Below are positions 34,308 to 45,684 of a DNA stretch of 64,000 nt, piece by piece. Numbering within the stretch: the stretch's first letter is position 1; each line of letters opens with the position of its first letter. This stretch comes from Ptiloglossa arizonensis (taxonomy: Eukaryota; Arthropoda; Insecta; Hymenoptera; Colletidae), in NCBI RefSeq assembly GCF_051014685.1, contig NW_027478904.1:124001-188000 (forward strand). Direction: 5' to 3'. The notes beneath the pieces are model-generated. The model searched no databases. It had not been told where the DNA came from and was given only the letters and a program-made list of their open reading frames with translations. The position numbers were made by a program, and so were the translations under genes.

Positions 34308-36582
34308 TTCTGATGCTCGAAACGAATAACTAGAACGGCCTAGGGGAAAAGTACGCACACCGTTGTAATCGGGCGAGTTTCTACTTTCAGATGCAACAGA
34401 AATTTTGCGGATTGGTCAATCCGTTCGCGAGATATGGCAGTTTGGAGGTAAGCAACGCTTGAGAAACTCAAAATTTTCGCAGTTCTGTTGCTCGAAACGA
34501 ATAACTAGAACGGGCTAGGGGAAAAGTACGCACACCGTTGTAATCGGGCGAGTTTCGTCCTTCAGATGCAACAGAAATTTTGCGGATTGGTCAATTCGTT
34601 CGCGAGATATGGCAGTTTGGAAGTAAGAAACGCTTGAGAAACTCAAAATTTTCGCGGTTCTGATGCTCGAAACGAATAACAAGAACGGCCATAGGGGAAA
34701 AGTACGCACACCGTTGTAATCGGGCGAGTTTCTACATTCAGATGCAACAGAAATTTTGCGGATTGGTCAATCCGTTCGCGAGATATGGCAGTTCGGAGGT
34801 AAGAAACGGTTGAGAAACTCAAAATTTTCACAGTTCTGATGCTCGAAACGAATAAGTAGAACGGACTAGGGGAAAAGTACGCATACAGTTGTAATCGGGC
34901 GAGTTTCTACTTTCAGATGCAACAGAAATTTTGCGGATTGGTCAATCCGTTCGCGAGATGTGGCAGTTTGGAGGTAAGAAACGCTTGAGAAACTCAAAAT
35001 TTTCGCAGTTCTGATGCTCGAAACGAATAACTAGAACGGCCTAGGGGAAAAATACGCATACCGTTGTAATTGGGCGAGTTTCTACTTTCAGATGCAACAG
35101 AAATTTTGCGGATTGGTCAATCCGTTCGCGAGATATGGCAGTTTGGAGGTAAGAAACGCTTGAGAAACTCAAAATTTCCGCAGTTCTGATGCTCGAAACG
35201 AATAACAAGGACGGCCTAGGGGAAAAGTACGCATGCCGTTGTAATCGGACGAGTTTCTACTTTCAGATGCAACAGAAATTTTGCGGATTGGTCTATCCGT
35301 TCGCGAGATATGGCAGTTTGGAGGTAAGAAACGCTTGAGAAACTCAAAATTTTCACATTTCTGATGCTCGAAACGAATAACTAGAACGGCCTAGGGGAAA
35401 AGTACTCATACCGTTGTAATCGGGCGAGTATCTACTTTCAGATGCAACAGAAATTTTGCGGATTGGTCAATCCGTTCGCGAGATATGGCAGTTTGGAGGT
35501 AAGAAACGCTCGAGAAACTCAAAATTTTCGCAGTTCTGATGCTCGACAAGCATAACTAGAACGGCCTAGGGCAAAAGTACGCACACCGTTGTAATCGGGC
35601 GAGTTTCGACCTTCAGATGCAACAGAAATTTTGCGGATTGGTCAATCCGTTCGCGAGATATGGCATTTTGGAGGTAAGAAACGCTCGAGAAACTCAAAAT
35701 TTTCGCAGTTCTGATGCTCGACAAGCATAACTAGAACGGCCTAGGGGAAAAGTACGCACACCGTTGTTATCGGGCGAGTTTCTACTTTCAGATGCAACAG
35801 AAATTTTGCGGATTGGTCAATCCGTTCGCGAGATATGGCAGTTTGGAGGTAAGCAACGCTTGAGAAACTCAAAATTTTCGCAGTTCTGTTGCTCGAAACG
35901 AATAACTAGAACGGGCTAGGGGAAAAGTACGCATACGGTCGTAATCGGGCGAGTTTCTACTTTCAGATGCAACAGAAATTTTGCGGAATGGTCAATCCGT
36001 TCGCGAGATATGGCAGTTTGGATGTAAGAAACGCTTGAGAAACCCAAAATATTCGCAGTTCTGATGCTCGAAACGAATAACTAGAACGGCCTACATGAAA
36101 AGTACGCATACCGTTGTAATCGGGCGAGTTTCTACTTTCAGATGCAGCAGAAATTTTGCGGATTGGTCAATCCGTTCGCGAGATATGGCAGTTTGGAGGT
36201 AAGAAACGCTCGAGAAACTCAAAATTTTCGCAGTTCTGATGCTCGAAACGAATAACTAGAACGGCCTAGGGGAAAAGTACGCATACCGTTGTAATCGGGC
36301 GAGTTTCTACTTTCAGATGCAACAGAAATTTTGCGGATTGGTCAATCCGTTCGCGAGATATGGCAGTTTGGAGGTAAGAAACGCTTGAGAAACTCAAAAT
36401 TTTCGCGGTTCTGATGCTCGAAACGAATAACAATAACGGCCTAGGGAAATGTACGCACACCGTTGTAATCGGGCGAGTTTCTACTTTCAGATGCAACAGA
36501 AATTTTGCGGATTGGTCAATCCGTTCGCGAGATATGGCAGTTTGGAGGTAAGCAACGCTTGAGAAACTCAAAATTTTCGCAG
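34308..36582 (+). repeat. K plus full 12-monomer HOR P...Z-N
   Basis: Starts 34308 K, 34483 P (aattcg subtype, tttcgtcctt), 34658 Q, 34834 R (aataagtag), 35009 S, 35184 T, 35359 U, 35534 V, 35709 W, 35884 X (aaacccaaaat), 36059 Y (cctacatgaa), 36234 Z and 36409 N. It is the only complete P...Z run right of 30 kb. The aaaccc and cctacatg private variants recur 2,451 bp downstream. Confidence 0.9.
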
Positions 36583-39033
36583 TTCTGTTGCTCGAAACGA
36601 ATAACTAGAACGGGCTAGGGGAAAAGTACGCACACCGTTGTAATCGGGCGAGTTTCGACCTTCAGATGCAACAGAAGTTTTGCGGATTGGTCAATCCGTT
36701 CGCGAGATATGGCAGTTTGGAAGTAAGAAACGCTTGAGAAACTCAAAATTTTCGCGGTTCTGATGCTCGAAACGAATAACAAGAACGGCCATAGGGGAAA
36801 AGTACGCACACCGTTGTAATCGGGCGAGTTTCTACTTTCAGATGCAACAGAAATTTTGCGGATTGGTCAATCCGTTCGCGAGATATGGCAGTTCGGAGGT
36901 AAGAAACGGTTGAGAAACTCAAAATTTTCACAGTTCTGATGCTCGAAACGAATAACTAGAACGGACTAGGGGAAAAGTACGCATACAGTTGTAATCGGGC
37001 GAGTTTCTACTTTCAGATGCAACAGAAATTTTGCGGATTGGTCAATCCGTTCGCGAGATATGGCAGTTTGGATGTAAGAAACGCTCGAGAAACTCAAAAT
37101 TTTCGCAGTTCTGATGCTCGACAAGCATAACTAGAACGGCCTAGGGCAAAAGTACGCACACCGTTGTAATCGGGCGAGTTTCGACCTTCAGATGCAACAG
37201 AAATTTTGCGGATTGGTCAATCCGTTCGCGAGATATGGCAGTTTGGAAGTAAGAAACGCTTGAGAAACTCAAAATTTTTGCAGTTCTGATGCTCGAAACG
37301 AATAACTAGAACGGCCTAGGGGAAAAGTACGCACACCGTTGTAATCGGGCGAGTTTCTACTTTCAGATGCAACAGAAATTTTGCGGATTGGTCAATCCGT
37401 TCGCGAGATATGGCAGTTTGGAGGTAAGCAACGCTTGAGAAACTCAAAATTTTCGCAGTTCTGTTGCTCGAAACGAATAACTAGGACGGGCTAGGGGAAA
37501 AGTACGCATACGGTCGTAATCGGGCGAGTTTCTACTTTCAGATGCAACAGAAATTTTGCGGATTGGTCAATCCGTTCGCGAGATATGGCAGTTTGGATGT
37601 AAGAAACGCTTGAGAAACTCAAAATATTCGCAGTTCTGATGCTCGAAACGAATAACTAGAACGGCCTAGAGGAAAAGTACGCACACCGTTGTAATCGGGC
37701 GAGTTTCGACCTTCAGATGCAACAGAAATTTTGCGGATTGGTCAATCCGTTCGCGAGATATTCCATTTTGGAAGTAAGAAACGCTTGAGAAACTCAAAAT
37801 TTTCGCGGTTCTGATGCTCGAAACGAATAACAAGAACGGCCACAGGGGAAAAGTACGCATACCGTTGTAATTGGGCGAGTTTCTACTTTCAGATGCAACA
37901 GAAATTTTGCGGATTGGTCAATCCGTTCGCGAGATATGGCAGTTTGGAGGTAAGAAACGCTTGAGAAACTCAAAATTTTCACAGTTCTGATGCTCGAAAC
38001 GAATAACTAGAACGGACTAGGGGAAAAGTACGCATACAGTTGTAATCAGGCGAGTTTCTACTTTCAGATGCAACAGAAATTTTGCGGATTGGTCAATCCG
38101 TTCGCGAGATATGGCAGTTTGGATGTAAGAAACGCTCGAGAAACTCAAAATTTTCGCAGTTCTGATGCTCGACAAGCATAACTAGAACGGCCTAGGGCAA
38201 AAGTACGCACACCGTTGTAATCGGGCGAGTTTCGACCTTCAGATGCAACAGAAATTTTGCGGATTGGTCAATCCGTTCGCGAGATATGGCAGTTTGGAGG
38301 TAAGCAACGCTTGAGAAACTCAAAATTTTCGCAGTTCTGTTGCTCGAAACGAATAACTAGAACGGGCTAGGGGAAAAGTACGCATACGGTCGTAATCGGG
38401 CGAGTTTCTACTTTCAGATGCAACAGAAATTTTGCGGAATGGTCAATCCGTTCGCGAGATATGGCAGTTTGGATGTAAGAAACGCTTGAGAAACCCAAAA
38501 TATTCGCAGTTCTGATGCTCGAAACGAATAACTAGAACGGCCTACATGAAAAGTACGCATACCGTTGTAATCGGGCGAGTTTCTACTTTCAGATGCAGCA
38601 GAAATTTTGCGGATTGGTCAATCCGTTCGCGAGATATGGCAGTTTGGAGGTAAGAAACGCTCGAGAAACTCAAAATTTTCGCAGTTCTGATGCTCGAAAC
38701 GAATAACTAGAACGGCCTAGGGGAAAAGTACGCATACCGTTGTAATCGGGCGAGTTTCTACTTTCAGATGCAACAGAAATTTTGCGGATTGGTCAATCCG
38801 TTCGCGAGATATGGCAGTTTGGAGGTAAGAAACGCTTGAGAAACTCAAAATTTTCGCGGTTCTGATGCTCGAAACGAATAACAATAACGGCCTAGGGAAA
38901 TGTACGCACACCGTTGTAATCGGGCGAGTTTCTACTTTCAGATGCAACAGAAATTTTGCGGATTGGTCAATCCGTTCGCGAGATATGGCAGTTTGGAGGT
39001 AAGCAACGCTTGAGAAACTCAAAATTTTCGCAG
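36583..39033 (+). repeat. 14-monomer HOR (2,451 bp)
   Basis: Starts 36583 P, 36758 Q, 36934 R', 37109 V', 37284 K, 37459 X', 37634 Y', 37809 Q'' (ccacagg, catacc, attggg; 176 bp), 37985 R' (atcaggcgag), 38160 V, 38335 X, 38510 Y (cctacatgaa), 38685 Z and 38860 N. The next block repeats P-Q-R'-V'-K-X'-Y'-Q''-R' with the same private ccacagg and atcagg variants, so this is a tandem duplication at 2,451 bp. Confidence 0.9.
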
Positions 39034-41486
39034 TTCTGTTGCTCGAAACGAATAACTAGAACGGGCTAGGGGAAAAGTACGCACACCGTTGTAATCGGGC
39101 GAGTTTCGACCTTCAGATGCAACAGAAGTTTTGCGGATTGGTCAATCCGTTCGCGAGATATGGCAGTTTGGAAGTAAGAAACGCTTGAGAAACTCAAAAT
39201 TTTCGCGGTTCTGATGCTCGAAACGAATAACAAGAACGGCCATAGGGGAAAAGTACGCACACCGTTGTAATCGGGCGAGTTTCTACTTTCAGATGCAACA
39301 GAAATTTTGCGGATTGGTCAATCCGTTCGCGAGATATGGCAGTTCGGAGGTAAGAAACGGTTGAGAAACTCAAAATTTTCACAGTTCTGATGCTCGAAAC
39401 GAATAACTAGAACGGACTAGGGGAAAAGTACGCATACAGTTGTAATCGGGCGAGTTTCTACTTTCAGATGCAACAGAAATTTTGCGGATTGGTCAATCCG
39501 TTCGCGAGATATGGCAGTTTGGATGTAAGAAACGCTCGAGAAACTCAAAATTTTCGCAGTTCTGATGCTCGACAAGCATAACTAGAACGGCCTAGGGCAA
39601 AAGTACGCACACCGTTGTAATCGGGCGAGTTTCGACCTTCAGATGCAACAGAAATTTTGCGGATTGGTCAATCCGTTCGCGAGATATGGCAGTTTGGAAG
39701 TAAGAAACGCTTGAGAAACTCAAAATTTTTGCAGTTCTGATGCTCGAAACGAATAACTAGAACGGCCTAGGGGAAAAGTACGCACACCGTTGTAATCGGG
39801 CGAGTTTCTACTTTCAGATGCAACAGAAATTTTGCGGATTGGTCAATCCGTTCGCGAGATATGGCAGTTTGGAGGTAAGCAACGCTTGAGAAACTCAAAA
39901 TTTTCGCAGTTCTGTTGCTCGAAACGAATAACTAGGACGGGCTAGGGGAAAAGTACGCATACGGTCGTAATCGGGCGAGTTTCTACTTTCAGATGCAACA
40001 GAAATTTTGCGGATTGGTCAATCCGTTCGCGAGATATGGCAGTTTGGATGTAAGAAACGCTTGAGAAACTCAAAATATTCGCAGTTCTGATGCTCGAAAC
40101 GAATAACTAGAACGGCCTAGAGGAAAAGTACGCACACCGTTGTAATCGGGCGAGTTTCGACCTTCAGATGCAACAGAAATTTTGCGGATTGGTCAATCCG
40201 TTCGCGAGATATTCCATTTTGGAAGTAAGAAACGCTTGAGAAACTCAAAATTTTCGCGGTTCTGATGCTCGAAACGAATAACAAGAACGGCCACAGGGGA
40301 AAAGTACGCATACCGTTGTAATTGGGCGAGTTTCTACTTTCAGATGCAACAGAAATTTTGCGGATTGGTCAATCCGTTCGCGAGATATGGCAGTTTGGAG
40401 GTAAGAAACGCTTGAGAAACTCAAAATTTTCACAGTTCTGATGCTCGAAACGAATAACTAGAACGGACTAGGGGAAAAGTACGCATACAGTTGTAATCAG
40501 GCGAGTTTCTACTTTCAGATGCAACAGAAATTTTGCGGATTGGTCAATCCGTTCGCGAGATATGGCAGTTTGGATGTAAGAAACGCTCGAGAAACTCAAA
40601 ATTTTCGCAGTTCTGATGCTCGACAAGCATAACTAGAACGGCCTAGGGCAAAAGTACGCACACCGTTGTAATCGGGCGAGTTTCGACCTTCAGATGCAAC
40701 AGAAATTTTGCGGATTGGTCAATCCGTTCGCGAGATATGGCAGTTTGGAAGTAAGAAACGCTTGAGAAACTCAAAATTTTTGCAGTTCTGATGCTCGAAA
40801 CGAATAACTAGAACGGCCTAGGGGAAAAGTACGCACACCGTTGTAATCGGGCGAGTTTCTACTTTCAGATGCAACAGAAATTTTGCGGATTGGTCAATCC
40901 GTTCGCGAGATATGGCAGTTTGGAGGTAAGCAACGCTTGAGAAACTCAAAATTTTCGCAGTTCTGTTGCTCGAAACGAATAACTAGGACGGGCTAGGGGA
41001 AAAGTACGCATACGGTCGTAATCGGGCGAGTTTCTACTTTCAGATGCAACAGAAATTTTGCGGATTGGTCAATCCGTTCGCGAGATATGGCAGTTTGGAT
41101 GTAAGAAACGCTTGAGAAACTCAAAATATTCGCAGTTCTGATGCTCGAAACGAATAACTAGAACGGCCTAGAGGAAAAGTACGCACACCGTTGTAATCGG
41201 GCGAGTTTCGACCTTCAGATGCAACAGAAATTTTGCGGATTGGTCAATCCGTTCGCGAGATATTCCATTTTGGAAGTAAGAAACGCTTGAGAAACTCAAA
41301 ATTTTCGCGGTTCTGATGCTCGAAACGAATAACAAGAACGGCCACAGGGGAAAAGTACGCATACCGTTGTAATTGGGCGAGTTTCTACTTTCAGATGCAA
41401 CAGAAATTTTGCGGATTGGTCAATCCGTTCGCGAGATATGGCAGTTTGGAGGTAAGAAACGCTTGAGAAACTCAAAATTTTCGCAG
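39034..41486 (+). repeat. P plus two 1,051-bp hexamers Q-R'-V'-K-X'-Y' and a trailing Q''
   Basis: Starts 39034 P; hexamer 1 at 39209 Q, 39385 R', 39560 V', 39735 K, 39910 X', 40085 Y'; hexamer 2 at 40260 Q'', 40436 R', 40611 V', 40786 K, 40961 X', 41136 Y'; then 41311 Q''. Hexamers are 1,051 bp because Q carries one extra base. The last Q'' ends cgcag rather than ttcacag and joins class T instead of R'. Confidence 0.9.
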
Positions 41487-43234
41487 TTCTGATGCTCGAA
41501 ACGAATAACAAGGACGGCCTAGGGGAAAAGTACGCATGCCGTTGTAATCGGACGAGTTTCTACTTTCAGATGCAACAGAAATTTTGCGGATTGGTCTATC
41601 CGTTCGCGAGATATGGCAGTTTGGAGGTAAGAAACGCTTGAGAAACTCAAAATTTTCACATTTCTGATGCTCGAAACGAATAACTAGAACGGCCCAGGGG
41701 AAAAGTACTCATACCGTTGTAATCGGGCGAGTATCTACTTTCAGATGCAACAGAAATTTTGCGGATTGGTCAATCCGTTCGCGAGATATGGCAGTTTGGA
41801 GGTAAGAAACGCTCGAGAAACTCAAAATTTTCGCAGTTCTGATGCTCGACAAGCATAACTAGAACGGCCTAGGGGAAAAGTACGCACACCGTTGTTATCG
41901 GGCGAGTTTCTACTTTCAGATGCAACAGAAATTTTGCGGATTGGTCAATCCGTTCGCGAGATATGGCAGTTTGGAGGTAAGCAACGCTTGAGAAACTCAA
42001 AATTTTCGCAGTTCTGTTGCTCGAAACGAATAACTAGAACGGGCTAGGGGAAAAGTACGCATACGGTCGTAATCGGGCGAGTTTCTACTTTCAGATGCAA
42101 CAGAAATTTTGCGGAATGGTCAATCCGTTCGCGAGATATGGCAGTTTGGAGGTAAGAAACGCTCGAGAAACTCAAAATTTTCGCAGTTCTGATGCTCGAA
42201 ACGAATAACTAGAACGGCCTAGGGGAAAAGTACGCATACCGTTGTAATCGGGCGAGTTTCTACTTTCAGATGCAACAGAATTTGCGGATTGGTCAATCCG
42301 TTCGCGAGATATGGCAGTTCGGAGGTAAGAAACGGTTGAGAAACTCAAAATTTTCACAGTTCTGATGCTCGAAACGAATAACTAGAACGGACTAGGGGAA
42401 AAGTACGCATACAGTTGTAATCGGGCGAGTTTCTACTTTCAGATGCAACAGAAATTTTGCGGATTGGTCAATCCGTTCGCGAGATATGGCAGTTTGGATG
42501 TAAGAAACGCTCGAGAAACTCAAAATTTTCGCAGTTCTGATGCTCGACAAGCATAACTAGAACGGCCTAGGGCAAAAGTACGCACACCGTTGTAATCGGG
42601 CGAGTTTCGACCTTCAGATGCAACAGAAATTTTGCGGATTGGTCAATCCGTTCGCGAGATATGGCAGTTTGGAAGTAAGAAACGCTTGAGAAACTCAAAA
42701 TTTTTGCAGTTCTGATGCTCGAAACGAATAACTAGAACGGCCTAGGGGAAAAGTACGCACACCGTTGTAATCGGGCGAGTTTCTACTTTCAGATGCAACA
42801 GAAATTTTGCGGATTGGTCAATCCGTTCGCGAGATATGGCAGTTTGGAGGTAAGCAACGCTTGAGAAACTCAAAATTTTCGCAGTTCTGTTGCTCGAAAC
42901 GAATAACTAGGACGGGCTAGGGGAAAAGTACGCATACGGTCGTAATCGGGCGAGTTTCTACTTTCAGATGCAACAGAAATTTTGCGGATTGGTCAATCCG
43001 TTCGCGAGATATGGCAGTTTGGATGTAAGAAACGCTTGAGAAACTCAAAATATTCGCAGTTCTGATGCTCGAAACGAATAACTAGAACGGCCTAGAGGAA
43101 AAGTACGCACACCGTTGTAATCGGGCGAGTTTCGACCTTCAGATGCAACAGAAATTTTGCGGATTGGTCAATCCGTTCGCGAGATATTCCATTTTGGAAG
43201 TAAGAAACGCTTGAGAAACTCAAAATTTTCGCGG
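41487..43234 (+). repeat. T-U-W-X/Y-Z/Q-R'-V'-K-X'-Y' segment (10 monomers)
   Basis: Starts 41487 T, 41662 U, 41837 W, 42012 X/Y hybrid (cggaatgg but ctcgag end), 42187 Z/Q hybrid, 42360 R', 42535 V', 42710 K, 42885 X' and 43060 Y'. The 42187 copy is 173 bp because two bases are missing in agaatttgcgg. V is skipped between U and W. It ends with the derived R'-V'-K-X'-Y' run. Confidence 0.87.
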
Positions 43235-45684
43235 TTCTGATGCTCGAAACGAATAACAAGAACGGCCATAGGGGAAAAGTACGCACACCGTTGTAATCGG
43301 GCGAGTTTCTACTTTCAGATGGAACAGAAATTTTGCGGATTGGTCAATCCGTTCGCGAGATATGGCAGTTCGGAGGTAAGAAACGGTTGAGAAACTCAAA
43401 ATTTTCACAGTTCTGATGCTCGAAACGAATAACTAGAACGGACTAGGGGAAAAGTACGCATACAGTTGTAATCGGGCGAGTTTCTACTTTCAGATGCAAC
43501 AGAAATTTTGCGGATTGGTCAATCCGTTCGCGAGATATGGCAGTTTGGAGGTAAGAAACGCTTGAGAAACTCAAAATTTTCGCAGTTCTGATGCACGAAA
43601 CGAATAACTAGAACGGCCTGGGGGAAAAGTACGCATACCGTTGTAATTGGGCGAGTTTCTACTTTCAGATGCAACAGAAATTTTGCGGATTGGTCAATCC
43701 GTTCGCGAGATATGGCAGTTTGGAGGTAAGAAACGCTTGAGAAACTCAAAATTTCCGCAGTTCTGATGCTCGAAACGAATAACAAGGACGGCCTAGGGGA
43801 AAAGTACGCATGCCGTTGTAATCGGACGAGTTTCTACTTTCAGATGCAACAGAAATTTTGCGGATTGGTCTATCCGTTCGCGAGATATGGCAGTTTGGAG
43901 GTAAGAAACGCTTGAGAAACTCAAAATTTTCACATTTCTGATGCTCGAAACGAATAACTAGAACGGCCTAGGGGAAAAGTACTCATACCGTTGTAATCGG
44001 GCGAGTATCTACTTTCAGATGCAACAGAAATTTTGCGGATTGGTCAATCCGTTCGCGAGATATGGCAGTTTGGAGGTAAGAAACGCTCGAGAAACTCAAA
44101 ATTTTCGCAGTTCTGATGCTCGACAAGCATAACTAGAACGGCCTAGGGGAAAAGTACGCACACCGTTGTTATCGGGCGAGTTTCTACTTTCAGATGCAAC
44201 AGAAATTTTGCGGATTGGTCAATCCGTTCGCGAGATATGGCAGTTTGGAGGTAAGCAACGCTTGAGAAACTCAAAATTTTCGCAGTTCTGTTGCTCGAAA
44301 CGAATAACTAGAACGGGCTAGGGGAAAAGTACGCATACGGTCGTAATCGGGCGAGTTTCTACTTTCAGATGCAACAGAAATTTTGCGGAATGGTCAATCC
44401 GTTCGCGAGATATGGCAGTTTGGATGTAAGAAACGCTTGAGAAACTCAAAATATTCGCAGTTCTGATGCTCGAAACGAATAACTAGAACGGCCTAGAGGA
44501 AAAGTACGCATACCGTTGTAATCGGGCGAGTTTCTACTTTCAGATGCAGCAGAAATTTTGCGGATTGGTCAATCCGTTCGCGAGATATGGCAGTTTGGAG
44601 GTAAGAAACGCTCGAGAAACTCAAAATTTTCGCAGTTCTGATGCTCGAAACGAATAACTAGAACGGCCTAGGGGAAAAGTACGCATACCGTTGTAATCGG
44701 GCGAGTATCTACTTTCAGATGCAACAGAAATTTTGCGGATTGGTCAATCCGTTCGCGAGATATGGCAGTTTGGAGGTAAGAAACGCTCGAGAAACTCAAA
44801 ATTTTCGCAGTTCTGATGCTCGACAAGCATAACTAGAACGGCCTAGGGGAAAAGTACGCACACCGTTGTTATCGGGCGAGTTTCTACTTTCAGATGCAAC
44901 AGAAATTTTGCGGATTGGTCAATCCGTTCGCGAGATATGGCAGTTTGGAGGTAAGCAACGCTTGAGAAACTCAAAATTTTCGCAGTTCTGTTGCTCGAAA
45001 CGAATAACTAGAACGGGCTAGGGGAAAAGTACGCATACGGTCGTAATCGGGCGAGTTTCTACTTTCAGATGCAACAGAAATTTTGCGGAATGGTCAATCC
45101 GTTCGCGAGATATGGCAGTTTGGATGTAAGAAACGCTTGAGAAACTCAAAATATTCGCAGTTCTGATGCTCGAAACGAATAACTAGAACGGCCTAGAGGA
45201 AAAGTACGCATACCGTTGTAATCGGGCGAGTTTCTACTTTCAGATGCAGCAGAAATTTTGCGGATTGGTCAATCCGTTCGCGAGATATGGCAGTTTGGAG
45301 GTAAGAAACGCTCGAGAAACTCAAAATTTTCGCAGTTCTGATGCTCGAAACGAATAACTAGAACGGCCTAGGGGAAAAGTACGCATACCGTTGTAATCGG
45401 GCGAGTTTCTACTTTCAGATGCAACAGAAATTTTGCGGATTGGTCAATCCGTTCGCGAGATATGGCAGTTTGGAGGTAAGAAACGCTTGAGAAACTCAAA
45501 ATTTTCGCGGTTCTGATGCTCGAAACGAATAACAATAACGGCCTTGGGAAATGTACGCACACCGTTGTAATCGGGCGAGTTTCTACTTTCAGATGCAACA
45601 GAAATTTTGCGGATTGGTCAATCCGTTCGCGAGATATGGCAGTTTGGAGGTAAGCAACGCTTGAGAAACTCAAAATTTTCGCAG
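43235..45684 (+). repeat. 14-monomer block with a doubled W-X-Y-Z tetramer
   Basis: Starts 43235 Q (gatggaac), 43411 R, 43586 S' (gatgcacga), 43761 T, 43936 U, 44111 W, 44286 X, 44461 Y, 44636 Z/U hybrid (gagtatctac, ctcgag), 44811 W, 44986 X, 45161 Y, 45336 Z and 45511 N (ccttgggaaatg). The W-X-Y-Z tetramer repeats at 700 bp (cggaatgg at 44386 and 45086). The Z/U hybrid is the junction of that duplication. Confidence 0.9.
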
